Positions 28,342 to 38,750 of a stretch of 64,000 bases of DNA are shown in pieces (the first letter of the stretch is position 1; each line of letters begins with the position of its first letter). This DNA comes from Actinomycetota bacterium (lineage in GTDB: Bacteria > Actinomycetota > Actinomycetes > Nanopelagicales > Nanopelagicaceae): the NCBI GenBank assembly GCA_014377015.1, contig JACMQL010000022.1, forward strand, positions 1 to 64,000. The letters are read 5' to 3'. The position numbers were made by a program, and so were the translations under genes. The notes under the pieces are model-generated. The model did no database searches. It saw only the letters and a program-made list of their open reading frames with translations, and was not told where the DNA came from.

Positions 28342-29319
28342 CTAATTCAACAAATCTGGCGGCAACCCCGCCTCCGTATCAGCAACACCCAATTCAGCGG
28401 CTCGCTTATCGGCCATCGCTAGCAAACGACGAATTCGACCCGCGATCGCGTCCTTTGTCATAGGAGGAGTCGCCAATGAACCCAATTCTTCCAGACTGGC
28501 CTGGCCATGATTGATGCGCAATTCCCCTGCTTCCTTGAGGTGGTCGGGAATAGCGGCACCGAGAATCTCCATCGCTCGTTGGACGCGCGCGGAGGCTGCC
28601 ACAGCTGCCCGGGCAGAGCGGCGCAAGTTGGCATCATCAAAATTCGCAAGTCGATTAGCTGTTGCTCGTACTTCTCGACGCATGCGCCGTTCCTCCCACG
28701 CCAGGACGCTTTCGTGAGCCCCGAGTCGAGTGAGCAGAACGCCGATGGCGTCTCCATCGCGAATTACTACCCTATCCACGCCGCGCACTTCCCGCGCTTT
28801 GGCCGATATTCCCAGACGACGTGCCGCGCCGACCAGGGCGAGAGCTGCTTCCGGACCTGGACAAGTAATTTCCAACGACGAAGACCGACCTGGTTCGGTC
28901 AATGACCCGTGGGCAATAAAAGCGCCGCGCCAGGCAGCTTCCGCATCGCAGATCGAGGCTGAGACAACTTGGGGTGGCAATCCTCGGACGGGCCGTCCGT
29001 TTGCATCTACCAATCCTGTCTGACGCGCCAGTGCATCTCCGTCTTTGACAACGCGCACCACATATCTGTTTCCTTTGCGCAGTCCGCTAGACGACAGCAC
29101 TGCAAGATCGCTCTCGTGACCGTACACATCCGCAATATCTTTCTTCAATCGTCGCGCACTCTGGGCCGCGTCGAGTTCGACTTCCACCAAGATCTTCCCT
29201 GCTACAAGATGTAAGCCGCCCGCGAAACGGAGCAAGGCAGAAACCTCTGCTTTACGGCAACACGGTTTTGTAACCGATAGTCGGCTGAGTTCGTCCTTCA
29301 CTGCTGCAGTCATTGCCAT
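28342..29319 (-). CDS. whiA: Sporulation/cell-division regulator WhiA
   Basis: WhiA is a DNA-binding protein with a LAGLIDADG-like domain plus a C-terminal HTH; it controls cell division and sporulation genes in Streptomyces and is kept in non-sporulating Gram-positives. It has 325 residues from the ATG at 29319; a TTG at 29331 is also in frame. It has the typical start [11 protein letters not shown], the pair [17 protein letters not shown] near 20-36, and the C-terminal HTH (about 270-305) with SLEELGSL...[11 protein letters not shown]. It forms the conserved rapZ-yvcK-whiA cluster. Confidence 0.95.
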   Translation of the reverse strand: MAMTAAVKDELSRLSVTKPCCRKAEVSALLRFAGGLHLVAGKILVEVELDAAQSARRLKKDIADVYGHESDLAVLSSSGLRKGNRYVVRVVKDGDALARQTGLVDANGRPVRGLPPQVVSASICDAEAAWRGAFIAHGSLTEPGRSSSLEITCPGPEAALALVGAARRLGISAKAREVRGVDRVVIRDGDAIGVLLTRLGAHESVLAWEERRMRREVRATANRLANFDDANLRRSARAAVAASARVQRAMEILGAAIPDHLKEAGELRINHGQASLEELGSLATPPMTKDAIAGRIRRLLAMADKRAAELGVADTEAGLPPDLLN

Positions 29320-29323
29320 GTGC

Positions 29324-30280
29324 TTATCCAATCAGGCTATCTATCATGATGTTGCCCAAACTATGAGTTAATTTCGTAATGTGGTGATGAACGCTGGTTG
29401 GCTCTCGGCGCAGATCGGCTATGACAAGCTTGCCCCCCATAGCAACAACCTTCGATCCCAAATTTTGGAATCCCGTGGAATCGGCTTGGACGCTGACATC
29501 GGCCAACACATAATCAACCAGCAAATTAGGCGCAAATTTCTGCATGAGACTTACGTGCTCTTCTGAGGTGTAACCCGCGTATTCGTCGCCGGAATTTTGC
29601 GAACCTGCGTCCAGGTTAAGTATCAAAATCTTTTTTGCCTTGCTGGTAATGATGGCCCTTTGTTGCTCGGGAACGAGCAAGTGCGGAAGAACGGATGAAA
29701 ACCACGAACCAGGACCCATTGTGACCCACTCGGCTTCCTCTATTGCGGCAATAGCCTCCGGCCGAGATGGAGGATTTTCCGGCAGTAGTCGCAGTGATTC
29801 CAATCTCCCCCGACTGGTTGCTACTTCTACTTGACCGCGCACGATTTTGGAAGTCACTCCCTCAATAAATGTAGCTTCAATATCTAACGGCCCCGATGAC
29901 ATCGGAAGCACTCGACCCACCACCTTAAGCAGTGCAGCTACTTGATCAAGCCCAACAACCGGATCGGATTCACGATCCCAGAGTGCCGCCAAAAGCAAAT
30001 TTCCTACGGTATGACCGCCCAGCTCGCCTCCACTTGTAAATCTGTGCTGCAAAATGCTTGCCCAGCCCCTGCCCCATTCGTCATCGGCGCACAAAGAGGC
30101 AAGTGCCATTCGCAGGTCACCCGGCGGAAGAATTGGAAATTCCTGTCGCAACCTTCCACTAGAACCGCCGTTGTCGGCGACAGTGACAATCGCAGTTATA
30201 TGTGGCGTTAGTGCTCGCAATGCACTGAGAGTGGCGGCTAGTCCGTGTCCCCCGCCGAGGGCCACGACTTGAGGTTGCAC
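29324..30280 (-). CDS. yvcK: YvcK/CofD-family morphogenesis and gluconeogenesis factor
   Basis: This UDP-sugar-binding protein is linked in other Gram-positives to gluconeogenic growth and cell-wall control. It has 318 residues from a GTG that overlaps the rapZ stop (TAGTG). CofD-like motifs: [13 protein letters not shown] (8-20), [12 protein letters not shown] (about 36-47), LPPGDLR and GPGSWFSSV (about 197). It sits between rapZ and whiA. Confidence 0.93.
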   Translation of the reverse strand: MQPQVVALGGGHGLAATLSALRALTPHITAIVTVADNGGSSGRLRQEFPILPPGDLRMALASLCADDEWGRGWASILQHRFTSGGELGGHTVGNLLLAALWDRESDPVVGLDQVAALLKVVGRVLPMSSGPLDIEATFIEGVTSKIVRGQVEVATSRGRLESLRLLPENPPSRPEAIAAIEEAEWVTMGPGSWFSSVLPHLLVPEQQRAIITSKAKKILILNLDAGSQNSGDEYAGYTSEEHVSLMQKFAPNLLVDYVLADVSVQADSTGFQNLGSKVVAMGGKLVIADLRREPTSVHHHITKLTHSLGNIMIDSLIG

Positions 30281-31173
30281 TATTCGCGGCCTAGATCTCG
30301 ATGCAGCGCATGAGCTTCAATCTCAGTTTCAGTTGTGCTTGCGCCCAGACGCGAAGCGATCTCTTCTGCGATGGCGACACTTCGATGTTTGCCACCGGTG
30401 CAACCAACTGCGAGTGTGACAAATTTCTTTCCTTCTCGCAAATACCCCTCCGCCATTTTCTGCACAAGCGCTACATAATCATCGACGAACTCTGTTACAC
30501 CCGCTGACTTAAGAACTTGCGCACGCACATCTGAATCCAATCCGGTCTTCGGTCGGAGCTCCGGAATCCAATGCGGATTGGGAATAAATCGGCAGTCCAG
30601 AAGGAGATCCGCATCCACTGGAATTCCATATTTGTATCCAAAAGACAAAACATTCACGCGCACACCCTTTGCCTGGCCCGCCGCGAAAACTTCATTGACG
30701 CGTTTTTCAAGTTGGTGAACATTCAGACTGCTCGTCTCGATCACTATGTCAGCGCGAGATCGAAGTTCCTCAAGTTGGGCTCGTTCGCGGGAGATTCCGT
30801 CGACAATTCTCTCTGAACCCTGCAGTGGGTGTGGGCGACGCGTCGACTCGAATCTCTGAACAAGGGCTTGGTCGTTCGCATCGAGAAAAAGCAATCGGTA
30901 AGGGACCTTCTCCGACTCCAATTTTTGAAGGGAACTATTGAGGTCATCGAAGAAGCGACCACTACGGACATCCACCACAACGGCCATCGAGGAAATCTTG
31001 GCATTAGCCGTGTGTTCGACTAAGTCCGGCAGTAACGCTGGCGGCACGTTGTCAACGACATACCAACCCAAATCTTCCAGGGCGTGTGCCACCGTAGAAC
31101 GCCCAGCTCCGGACATGCCAGTAAGAATCAGAATTTCTCTTGAGTGCATCATGAGATAGGAATCATCTCGCAC
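30280..31173 (-). CDS. rapZ: RNase adapter / nucleotide-binding protein RapZ (YvcJ)
   Basis: This P-loop protein of the RapZ/YvcJ family has 297 residues from a GTG 3 nt after the uvrC stop; ATGs at 31152 and 31149 are alternatives, and none has a ribosome site. Walker A is TGMSGAGRST (about 18-27); VVDVRSGRFF follows near 64; the C-terminal domain has the conserved CTGGKHRSVAI (about 268-278). In E. coli RapZ guides RNase E to small RNAs that control glucosamine synthesis; in Gram-positives the role is not settled. Confidence 0.92.
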   Translation of the reverse strand: MRDDSYLMMHSREILILTGMSGAGRSTVAHALEDLGWYVVDNVPPALLPDLVEHTANAKISSMAVVVDVRSGRFFDDLNSSLQKLESEKVPYRLLFLDANDQALVQRFESTRRPHPLQGSERIVDGISRERAQLEELRSRADIVIETSSLNVHQLEKRVNEVFAAGQAKGVRVNVLSFGYKYGIPVDADLLLDCRFIPNPHWIPELRPKTGLDSDVRAQVLKSAGVTEFVDDYVALVQKMAEGYLREGKKFVTLAVGCTGGKHRSVAIAEEIASRLGASTTETEIEAHALHRDLGRE

Positions 31174-31176
31174 GTG

Positions 31177-33099
31177 TCAAGAGCCATCAGTGATCTCTCC
31201 TGTCTGCGCATCGAAAGACGGTGCGGAAGAGCGTGCTAGGTACTCCACAATGTCCTCCGCAATGGTTGGCCCGATGCCTGGGATCTTGGCAATCTCCTCT
31301 GCCGAGGATTTCCTTATTGAGGCAACCGAACCGAACTTATTCAGCAGGGCGGCACGACGAACCTCACCGAGTTGCGGAATTTCATCTAGTAAGGATTCGA
31401 GCATCACGCGCGATCGTCGTGATCTATGGAATGCAATCGCAAAGCGATGTGCCTCGTCTCGAATTCGTTGCAAAAGATAGAGACCTTCGCTGCTTCTCGG
31501 CAGAATTAGCGGGTCACTCGTATTTGGCAACCACACTTCCTCCAGTCGTTTTGCCAATCCACATAACGGAATATCTGTGGCGCCGGCATCAGTCAAGGCT
31601 TGATAGGCCGCGCTTACTTGCGGTGCGCCTCCATCAACGACAATTAACTGCGGCGGATACGAGAATTTATTTCGCGCCCCGCCACTTTCATGTAGCGCGT
31701 GACCATCGATTTCACGCTCATTCATAAGGCGCTTAATTCGACGGGAGATTACTTGATTTATGGCGCGGGTGTCGTCCCACGCGGTCGAAGTGTCAATGAT
31801 GAAGCGTCGATACTCGCTCTTCTTGGGCATCCCGTCCTCGAAAACCACCATGGAGGCCACAACGGAAGTACCTGAAATATTCGAGATATCAAAACATTCA
31901 ATTCGCAATGGTGGAGCAAGAAGCCCGAGTGCGCTCTGAATCTCCGTGAGCGCTTTGCCACTTATTGCGGTATCTGCAGATCGCTTGTTTACATATTGAA
32001 TAAGGGCGTATTGGGCATTTCGTTTTACGGTTTCTAAGATTGCAAGCTTTTCACCGCGCTGCGGAACCCTTATTTCAACCTTGGCGCCGCGCTTGCCCGC
32101 GAGCCAAGCCGCTAAGACTTGCCCATCATGCGGTTGCTCATTGGTGATAATTTCATTTGGGACATCTGAGTCTGAACTCGTGCCATAGAGAGAAAGGATC
32201 AATGCGGTAATCTCATCTTGATTCTCGATTGCCTTTGTGTGATCGATCATCCAAGAACGCGAACCGCGTATCGAACCTTTGCGAATGATGAAAAGTGATG
32301 CTGCTGCTCGGACTCCGTCGCGGTGTATTGCGATTACATCTGCAGACAGACTCTCCGAAAGAGATGCGTCAGTGGACTCTCTCGCTCTTTCAAGCGAAGA
32401 GATTTGATCTCGAATCTTCGCAGCGCGTTCAAACTCCTCACCTGCAGCCGCGGCCGCCATCTCAGATTCGAGGGCCGATGTGATTTCTGCCTGCCCGGCC
32501 TCCATGAAGGAAATAAGGCGACTAGCCAAAGCGCGATGGTCTTCGGTAGATATCCAACCAACGCACGGGGCTGCGCACTTTCCAATATCCCCCAGGAGGC
32601 ATTGACGATTGGTGCGGCGCGCTTTCTCGAAATTCGCATCCGAGCAGGATCGGACTGGGTAAACCTTGAGCAGAACATCAAATGTGCTGCGTAGCGCCCA
32701 AGCATGAGTGAAAGGACCGAAGTATCTAATGCCTGGTCGCTTCTGCTTGCGCGTGATGAAGATTCGCGGGTATTCGTCCTGCATTGACAGGGCTAGGTAG
32801 GGATACGACTTATCGTCTCGAAATTGGACATTGAATGGTGGATTGAACTGCTTTATCCAGGAGAACTCCAGTTGCAGTGCCTCAACTTCCGTATCAACTA
32901 TCGTCCAGTCAACCCGCACAGCCTCATGCACCATGCGATTGGTGCGCTCTGGAAGATTGCTTTGAAAATAGCTCGTGAGCCGAGATTTCAGGTTTAAGGC
33001 CTTTCCAACATACAAGACTTTCTGCTGGCCATCGAAGAAACGATAAACACCTGGCAAGGACGGAATATCTGCCGGTCGATAGCTATTGGGTTCAGTCAT
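31177..33099 (-). CDS. uvrC: Excinuclease ABC subunit C
   Basis: UvrC makes both incisions in nucleotide excision repair. It has 640 residues. The N-terminal GIY-YIG nuclease is LPGVYRFFD...VLYVGKALNLKSRL (14-41), the UVR motif that contacts UvrB is near 200-235, the RNase H-like second nuclease is central, and a C-terminal helix-hairpin-helix contains KIPGIGPTIAEDI. GGCGG lies a few bases before the ATG. It forms a same-strand cluster with uvrA and uvrB. Confidence 0.97.
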   Translation of the reverse strand: MTEPNSYRPADIPSLPGVYRFFDGQQKVLYVGKALNLKSRLTSYFQSNLPERTNRMVHEAVRVDWTIVDTEVEALQLEFSWIKQFNPPFNVQFRDDKSYPYLALSMQDEYPRIFITRKQKRPGIRYFGPFTHAWALRSTFDVLLKVYPVRSCSDANFEKARRTNRQCLLGDIGKCAAPCVGWISTEDHRALASRLISFMEAGQAEITSALESEMAAAAAGEEFERAAKIRDQISSLERARESTDASLSESLSADVIAIHRDGVRAAASLFIIRKGSIRGSRSWMIDHTKAIENQDEITALILSLYGTSSDSDVPNEIITNEQPHDGQVLAAWLAGKRGAKVEIRVPQRGEKLAILETVKRNAQYALIQYVNKRSADTAISGKALTEIQSALGLLAPPLRIECFDISNISGTSVVASMVVFEDGMPKKSEYRRFIIDTSTAWDDTRAINQVISRRIKRLMNEREIDGHALHESGGARNKFSYPPQLIVVDGGAPQVSAAYQALTDAGATDIPLCGLAKRLEEVWLPNTSDPLILPRSSEGLYLLQRIRDEAHRFAIAFHRSRRSRVMLESLLDEIPQLGEVRRAALLNKFGSVASIRKSSAEEIAKIPGIGPTIAEDIVEYLARSSAPSFDAQTGEITDGS

Positions 33100-33110
33100 A
33101 AAACCGCCAA

Positions 33111-35960
33111 CTAAGCATTCGCTCGATTATGTCGCAGAATTTCGGCGAGAAAGTGACCAGTGTAACTGGATGGATCTGCCGCAACGGACTCTGGTGTTCC
33201 CTCTGCTACGACCGTGCCGCCCCTGAAACCGCCTTCCGGACCCATATCAATAACCCAGTCAGCGCATTTGATCACGTCTAGATTATGTTCGATGACGACC
33301 ACGGTGTTTCCGGTATCGACCAGACGGTTCAAAACCCCGAGAAGTTTATGTACATCCTCAAAGTGCAATCCGGTAGTGGGCTCATCAAGTACATAAATCG
33401 TGCGTCCAGTAGATCGACGTTGCAACTCCGTAGCCAACTTTACACGTTGGGCTTCGCCGCCAGAAAGAGTCGGTGCAGATTGTCCGAGCCTGACATAACC
33501 CAGACCGACGTCACATAAAGTCTTCAAGAATCGCGCGATTGTAGGAACAGCTTCGAAAAAGTCGCGCGCAACTTCAATCGGCATATCAAGAACTTCGGCA
33601 ATCGTCTTGCCTTTGAAATGCACCTCTAGAGTTTCCCGGTTGTAACGAGCTCCATGACAAACCTCGCAAGGCACATACACATCGGGCAAGAAATTCATCT
33701 CAATTGTTATTGTGCCGTCACCCGCGCAATTTTCACACCGGCCGCCTTTTACATTGAATGAAAACCTACCCTGTAGATATCCGCGAACTTTTGCCTCTGT
33801 CGTCTCGGCGAAAAGTGCGCGAATTTTGTCAAACACACCAGTGTATGTAGCAGGATTGGATCGAGGCGTCCGTCCGATCGGTGATTGATCAACATGTACG
33901 ACTTTGTCCAAGAGGTCCACACCGGTAACAGTTCTGTGGCGACCCGGCACCAGGCGGGCTCCGTTGAGTTTATTTGCAAGAGTCGAATACAAAATGTCAT
34001 TTATCAAAGTTGACTTGCCAGAGCCACTCACTCCCGTGACCGCAACGAATACCCCGAGTGGCACGCCAACTTCGATGTCCTTCAGATTGTTCTCTTTCGC
34101 ACCTTTGATACGGAGGGCTCTCTTTGGGTCAATCGGACGACGCACCTCTGGAATCGCGATCGATTTACGACCAGAGAGATAGGCCCCGGTAATAGATATC
34201 GGTGAGTCAATCAGTGACTGATAATCACCAGATACAACAACTTCTCCACCATGCTCCCCCGCCCCTGGACCAATATCTACGATCCAATCAGCAGCTCGGA
34301 TTGTTTCCTCGTCATGTTCGACCACAATCAAGGTATTTCCCAGGTCGCGTAACCTTGTTAACGTTTCAATCAGTCTTCGATTGTCCCGTTGGTGAAGACC
34401 AATGCTGGGTTCATCCAACACGTACAAAACTCCAACCAACCCCGAACCAATTTGAGTTGCCAAGCGGATTCTTTGCGCCTCCCCGCCCGACAAGGTCGCT
34501 GCTGGGCGTGCCAAGGAAAGGTAGTCAAGTCCGACGTTAAGCAAGAATCCAAGTCGAGCGTTTACCTCTTTCATCACGCGTTCTGCAATTTTACTCTCTC
34601 GTGCATTAAGTTCGATTGCAAGCAGAAACTCGGCACATTCTGAGATCGATAACTCGCAGATTTCGGCGATGTTTTTATCGCCAACTGTCACTGCTAATAC
34701 TTCAGGCTTGAGGCGCGCACCGTTACAAGTCGGGCACGGAATCTCGCGCATGTAGGCCTCGTACTTATCGCGGCTGTAATCACTGTCGGTCTCACCGTGT
34801 CGTCGATGGATAAATGGGATGACGCCCTCGAAGCCTGTCGAATAGTTTCGAGTTCTGCCGTATCGATTTTTGTATTTAACGTGAACTTCATATTCGAAGC
34901 CGCTAAGGATGGCTTCTCTTGCCTTGCTAGAAAGTTTTTTCCAAGGATTGTCTAGGGAGAACTTCACTTCCTCAGATAGGGCCTCGAGTAAGCGCAGGAA
35001 ATACTCTGAGGTTTGCCCTGTTGACCAAGGAGCGATTGCACCTTCGTTGATAGAAATCGAGTCGTCAGGAATTATCAAATCCAAATCCACTTCAAGTTTG
35101 GTTCCAATTCCGCTGCAAGCCGGACATGCCCCAAAAGGAGAGTTAAAGGAGAAGGATCGTGGCTCCAACTCCTCAAAGGAAAGTTCGCAATCGTGGCAAG
35201 CTAAGTGCTCACTGTAGGTACGTTCTTTCTCATCTCCTTTGGCATCCACAAAATCCAATACCACAATGCCCTGCGCAAGTTTAAGCGCAGTTTCAATGGA
35301 GTCTGTTAGTCGACTCTTTGAATCAGTTTTAGCCGTAAGTCGATCCACAATGACTTCAATAGTGTGTTTCTCTTGCTTCTTAAGTTTTGGTGGTTCGGAA
35401 AGTTGAATCATCTCTCCGTCGACGCGAGCGCGTGAGTAACCCTGACTTACCAGATCTTGAAATAGATCTACGAACTCTCCTTTGCGTGCTCGCATCACGG
35501 GAGCGAGAATCTGAAATTTTGTTGAAGCAGGCATAAGCAGAATCTGATCAACAATCTGCTGCGGCGTCTGACGCGATACCGCCTTACCGCAGTTCGGGCA
35601 GTGGGGCCGCCCTGCCCGCGCAAATAATAGGCGCAGATAGTCATAAACCTCTGTAATGGTTCCAACTGTGGAACGGGGATTTCGATTCGTGGACTTTTGG
35701 TCAATCGAGACAGCAGGAGAGAGCCCTTCAATAAAGTCCACGTCCGGCTTATCCATCTGGCCCAAAAATTGGCGCGCGTAAGCGGAGAGAGATTCAACGT
35801 ATCTGCGTTGGCCTTCCGCGAAAATTGTGTCGAAGGCAAGACTGGATTTGCCAGACCCAGAAAGTCCAGTGAAAACGACCAAAGAATTTCGCGGTAGTTC
35901 GATCGACACGTCCTTCAGGTTGTGTTCGCGGGCACCGCGAACCACTAGATGATCAGCCAT
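33111..35960 (-). CDS. uvrA: Excinuclease ABC subunit A
   Basis: UvrA is the damage-recognition ATPase of excision repair. It has 949 residues from the ATG at 35960; a TTG directly upstream adds one residue. There are two ABC modules: Walker [10 protein letters not shown] (about 32-40) and GVSGSGKST (near 640), and two LSGGEAQR signatures. Zinc-binding Cys pairs are seen in [28 protein letters not shown] and [10 protein letters not shown]. uvrB ends 3 nt upstream. Confidence 0.98.
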   Translation of the reverse strand: MADHLVVRGAREHNLKDVSIELPRNSLVVFTGLSGSGKSSLAFDTIFAEGQRRYVESLSAYARQFLGQMDKPDVDFIEGLSPAVSIDQKSTNRNPRSTVGTITEVYDYLRLLFARAGRPHCPNCGKAVSRQTPQQIVDQILLMPASTKFQILAPVMRARKGEFVDLFQDLVSQGYSRARVDGEMIQLSEPPKLKKQEKHTIEVIVDRLTAKTDSKSRLTDSIETALKLAQGIVVLDFVDAKGDEKERTYSEHLACHDCELSFEELEPRSFSFNSPFGACPACSGIGTKLEVDLDLIIPDDSISINEGAIAPWSTGQTSEYFLRLLEALSEEVKFSLDNPWKKLSSKAREAILSGFEYEVHVKYKNRYGRTRNYSTGFEGVIPFIHRRHGETDSDYSRDKYEAYMREIPCPTCNGARLKPEVLAVTVGDKNIAEICELSISECAEFLLAIELNARESKIAERVMKEVNARLGFLLNVGLDYLSLARPAATLSGGEAQRIRLATQIGSGLVGVLYVLDEPSIGLHQRDNRRLIETLTRLRDLGNTLIVVEHDEETIRAADWIVDIGPGAGEHGGEVVVSGDYQSLIDSPISITGAYLSGRKSIAIPEVRRPIDPKRALRIKGAKENNLKDIEVGVPLGVFVAVTGVSGSGKSTLINDILYSTLANKLNGARLVPGRHRTVTGVDLLDKVVHVDQSPIGRTPRSNPATYTGVFDKIRALFAETTEAKVRGYLQGRFSFNVKGGRCENCAGDGTITIEMNFLPDVYVPCEVCHGARYNRETLEVHFKGKTIAEVLDMPIEVARDFFEAVPTIARFLKTLCDVGLGYVRLGQSAPTLSGGEAQRVKLATELQRRSTGRTIYVLDEPTTGLHFEDVHKLLGVLNRLVDTGNTVVVIEHNLDVIKCADWVIDMGPEGGFRGGTVVAEGTPESVAADPSSYTGHFLAEILRHNRANA

Positions 35961-35963
35961 CAA

Positions 35964-38048
35964 TTACACCCCTGCCGTTTCCATGCCGCGCAATTCACGT
36001 TTGAGGTCTTTGATTTCATCTCTTAGCCGAGCAGCAAGTTCGAATTGTAGGTCCTGGGCGGAACCTCTCATCTGGTCTGTCAAGGATTCGATGAGAGCCA
36101 GAAGTTCCTGCCTCGGCATTGAGGCTAATGTTTTCGTGTGCACGCCAATAGCGGGAGTACGAGAGCGTTGACTTGAACGTCCCGAAGTCGCAAGCAATTT
36201 ATCCGTGTCTTCACTTTCTCGGTTAATGAGATCGGTGATGTCGGCGATTTTCTTTCGCAGCGGTTGCGGGTCCACGCCTCTCTCAAGATTATATGCAACC
36301 TGCTTTGCGCGACGGCGATTAGTTTCATCAATGGCCTTTGTCATGGACTTGGTCATATTATCGGCATACATGTGCACTTCCCCAGAAACATTTCGGGCGG
36401 CGCGACCAATCGTTTGGATCAAAGACGTTGCAGAACGCAGGAAACCCTCTTTATCTGCATCAAGTATGGATACTAATGAAACCTCAGGTAGATCCAATCC
36501 TTCTCGCAATAAATTGATTCCAATCAGGACGTCGTACTCCCCTGAACGCAATTCGCGGAGCAATTCCACGCGGCGCAAAGTATCTACTTCAGAATGCAAG
36601 TACCTGACTCTGACTCCTCGTTCTTGCAAATAATCAGTAAGGTCTTCAGACATCTTTTTGGTGAGGGTAGTGACAAGGACGCGTTCGTTCCGTTCAGCAC
36701 GAATATTGATTTCGTTCAGAAGGTCATCAATCTGCCCCTTGATGGGCTTCACCACAATCTTGGGATCTATCAAACCTGTCGGACGGATTACTTGCTCGAC
36801 GACATCTCCATGAACTTTCTCCAATTCGTACGAACCCGGTGTTGCGGAGAGGTAAATCTTCTGCCCAACGCGTTCCAGAAACTCATCGAATCTCAAGGGA
36901 CGGTTATCCATGGCACTTGGCAGTCGAAAACCATGCTCCACCAAAGTCCGCTTACGCGAAGCGTCGCCTTCGAACATAGCGCCGATTTGCGGCACCGTTA
37001 CGTGGGATTCATCTATAACAAGGAGAAAATCTTCGGGAAAATAGTCGATCAAGCAATTGGGACCCGAACCTGCGGCGCGACCGTCAATATGGCGAGAATA
37101 ATTCTCAATGCCAGAGCAGAAACCGAGTTGCTGCATCATCTCTAAGTCAAAAGTCGTACGCATTCGCAACCGTTGGGCTTCCAGCAATTTGCCTTGTCGT
37201 TCAAAAGTTTCAAGTTGCATTGCGAGTTCAGTCTCAATCTCAGATATCGCCCTTTTCATTGTCTCCGGACCAGCCGCGTAATGAGTGGCGGGAAAGATGT
37301 ACATCTCAGTCTCATCACGAATTATTTCTCCAGTCAAGGGATGAAGAGTCGTAATTCGCTCAATTTCATCGCCAAACATTTCTATGCGCAGTGCCAATTC
37401 CTCATACATCGGAATAATCTCGATGGTGTCTCCGCGGACTCGGAAAGTTCCGCGTTCGAAAGCCATGTCATTTCGCTTGTACTGGATATCTACAAATTTG
37501 CGAAGCAACGCATTGCGCTCAATTTCATCTCCGACTCGCAATTTAACCATTCGGTCGATGTATTCCTGGGGAGTTCCCAGACCGTAGATGCAAGAGACGG
37601 TGGCCACCACGATCACATCGCGGCGAGTGAGCAATGAATTGGTTGCGGAGTGGCGCAGTCTTTCAACTTCGTCGTTGACACTTGAATCCTTTTCGATAAA
37701 TGTGTCTGTCTGCGGAACGTAAGCCTCTGGTTGGTAGTAGTCGTAGTATGAGACGAAATACTCAACTGCATTGTTCGGCATCAATTCGCGGAACTCATTG
37801 GCCAACTGAGCGGCTAAAGTCTTGTTCGGTGCGATCACCAACGTGGGTCTTTGCAGTTGTTCAATAATCCAGGCCGTCGACGCGGACTTACCTGTGCCTG
37901 TTGCGCCGAGCAATACTACGTCTTGCTCTCCAGCCTGAATGCGACGAACAATTTGCGCAATTGCTTCAGGCTGATCGCCCGCTGGCACATAGTCACTTAT
38001 GACCTGGAATGGGTCGACACTTCGCTGCATGTCAGTAACTGGGCGCAC
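35964..38048 (-). CDS. uvrB: Excinuclease ABC subunit B (GTG start, leaderless)
   Basis: UvrB is the helicase-like damage-verification subunit. It has 694 residues. Walker A is [11 protein letters not shown] (about 47-57), the damage-probing beta-hairpin is [16 protein letters not shown] (about 97-112), DESHV is the Walker B box, and the C-terminal UVR domain (about 655-690) binds UvrC. Two starts compete, GTG at 38048 and ATG at 38030. TAGAGT lies exactly 6 nt before the GTG and neither has a Shine-Dalgarno sequence. The MRPV N-terminus also resembles actinobacterial UvrB from memory, so the GTG is chosen. Confidence 0.97.
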   Translation of the reverse strand: MRPVTDMQRSVDPFQVISDYVPAGDQPEAIAQIVRRIQAGEQDVVLLGATGTGKSASTAWIIEQLQRPTLVIAPNKTLAAQLANEFRELMPNNAVEYFVSYYDYYQPEAYVPQTDTFIEKDSSVNDEVERLRHSATNSLLTRRDVIVVATVSCIYGLGTPQEYIDRMVKLRVGDEIERNALLRKFVDIQYKRNDMAFERGTFRVRGDTIEIIPMYEELALRIEMFGDEIERITTLHPLTGEIIRDETEMYIFPATHYAAGPETMKRAISEIETELAMQLETFERQGKLLEAQRLRMRTTFDLEMMQQLGFCSGIENYSRHIDGRAAGSGPNCLIDYFPEDFLLVIDESHVTVPQIGAMFEGDASRKRTLVEHGFRLPSAMDNRPLRFDEFLERVGQKIYLSATPGSYELEKVHGDVVEQVIRPTGLIDPKIVVKPIKGQIDDLLNEINIRAERNERVLVTTLTKKMSEDLTDYLQERGVRVRYLHSEVDTLRRVELLRELRSGEYDVLIGINLLREGLDLPEVSLVSILDADKEGFLRSATSLIQTIGRAARNVSGEVHMYADNMTKSMTKAIDETNRRRAKQVAYNLERGVDPQPLRKKIADITDLINRESEDTDKLLATSGRSSQRSRTPAIGVHTKTLASMPRQELLALIESLTDQMRGSAQDLQFELAARLRDEIKDLKRELRGMETAGV

Positions 38049-38054
38049 CTGCTT

Positions 38055-38060
38055 ACTCTA
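38055..38060 (-). promoter_or_regulatory. -10 hexamer TAGAGT of uvrB (leaderless)
   Basis: TAGAGT on the minus strand ends 6 nt before the uvrB GTG and begins 8 nt after the coaE stop. No SOS-type box was recognised in this short interval. Confidence 0.5.
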
Positions 38061-38067
38061 GCCGCCG

Positions 38068-38670
38068 CTATCTTTTCCGGTGGCCAATTCCAGGAAGTAC
38101 ATCAGTCCATAAATGCTCGACTTCGCGAAGCAGGTCTTCTCGAGATCCATCGTTTTCAATGACGTAATCTGCAATGGTGCGTCGTTGCAAAGGGGTCGCT
38201 TGCGCAGATATTCGCGCTTCACTCTCAGCGCGCGTTAACCCACGATTCTTAAGCCGTTCAAGGCGCGTCACGATCTCAGATTCGACTGTAATAATGTAAT
38301 CGAAACGATTCTGCACTTGTGCTTCAAAAATAAGTGGAACCTCGTACACAACAATGTCATCCTCGCCCAGGCGCACCGTTGCGGCATCGAAGGCGGATTT
38401 CACCAACGGATGAATTATTGATTCGAGTTGCTTCTTCTTATTCGCATTTCCAAAAATCTTCTCACCTAACACGCGTCGATCTATGTCGCCATTTTTCAAA
38501 ATCTCATCGCCAAATCGCGCTATAACTTCCTCAAACCCAAAGGTCCCGCGTTCAATAGCTTTGCGCGCCAAATCATCAGCATCCAGAACCTGCGCGCCAA
38601 GTTGGGCAAAGAATTCGCCCACCAGAGACTTTCCAGACCCGATGCCGCCGGTTAACCCAACAACTCGCAT
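38068..38670 (-). CDS. coaE: Dephospho-CoA kinase
   Basis: CoaE is the last enzyme of coenzyme A synthesis, phosphorylating the ribose of dephospho-CoA. It has 200 residues. The P-loop is GLTGGIGSGKS (5-15), LDADDLARK is substrate-binding (about 34-42), and the lid has RRTIADYVIENDG near 165-177. There is no Shine-Dalgarno sequence, but TAAAGT ends 6 nt before the ATG. It lies between rpsA and uvrB, its usual actinobacterial place. Confidence 0.96.
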   Translation of the reverse strand: MRVVGLTGGIGSGKSLVGEFFAQLGAQVLDADDLARKAIERGTFGFEEVIARFGDEILKNGDIDRRVLGEKIFGNANKKKQLESIIHPLVKSAFDAATVRLGEDDIVVYEVPLIFEAQVQNRFDYIITVESEIVTRLERLKNRGLTRAESEARISAQATPLQRRTIADYVIENDGSREDLLREVEHLWTDVLPGIGHRKR

Positions 38671-38676
38671 ACGCCG

Positions 38677-38682
38677 ACTTTA
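38677..38682 (-). promoter_or_regulatory. -10 hexamer TAAAGT of coaE (leaderless)
   Basis: TAAAGT on the minus strand ends 6 nt before the coaE ATG, directly downstream of the rpsA terminator, so coaE is likely transcribed from here. Confidence 0.45.
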
Positions 38683-38696
38683 TCCATATTAGACAG

Positions 38697-38734
38697 AAAA
38701 ATCCCGCCTGCGATAATTCGTAGGCGGGATTTTT
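38697..38734 (-). terminator. Rho-independent terminator after rpsA
   Basis: A perfect 13-bp inverted repeat AAAAATCCCGCCT / AGGCGGGATTTTT with a 12-nt loop lies 17 nt past the rpsA stop and ends in a T-run on the minus strand. It is the clearest intrinsic terminator of the window and separates rpsA from coaE. Confidence 0.93.
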
Positions 38735-38750
38735 AGTTCTGGTGATGCAA

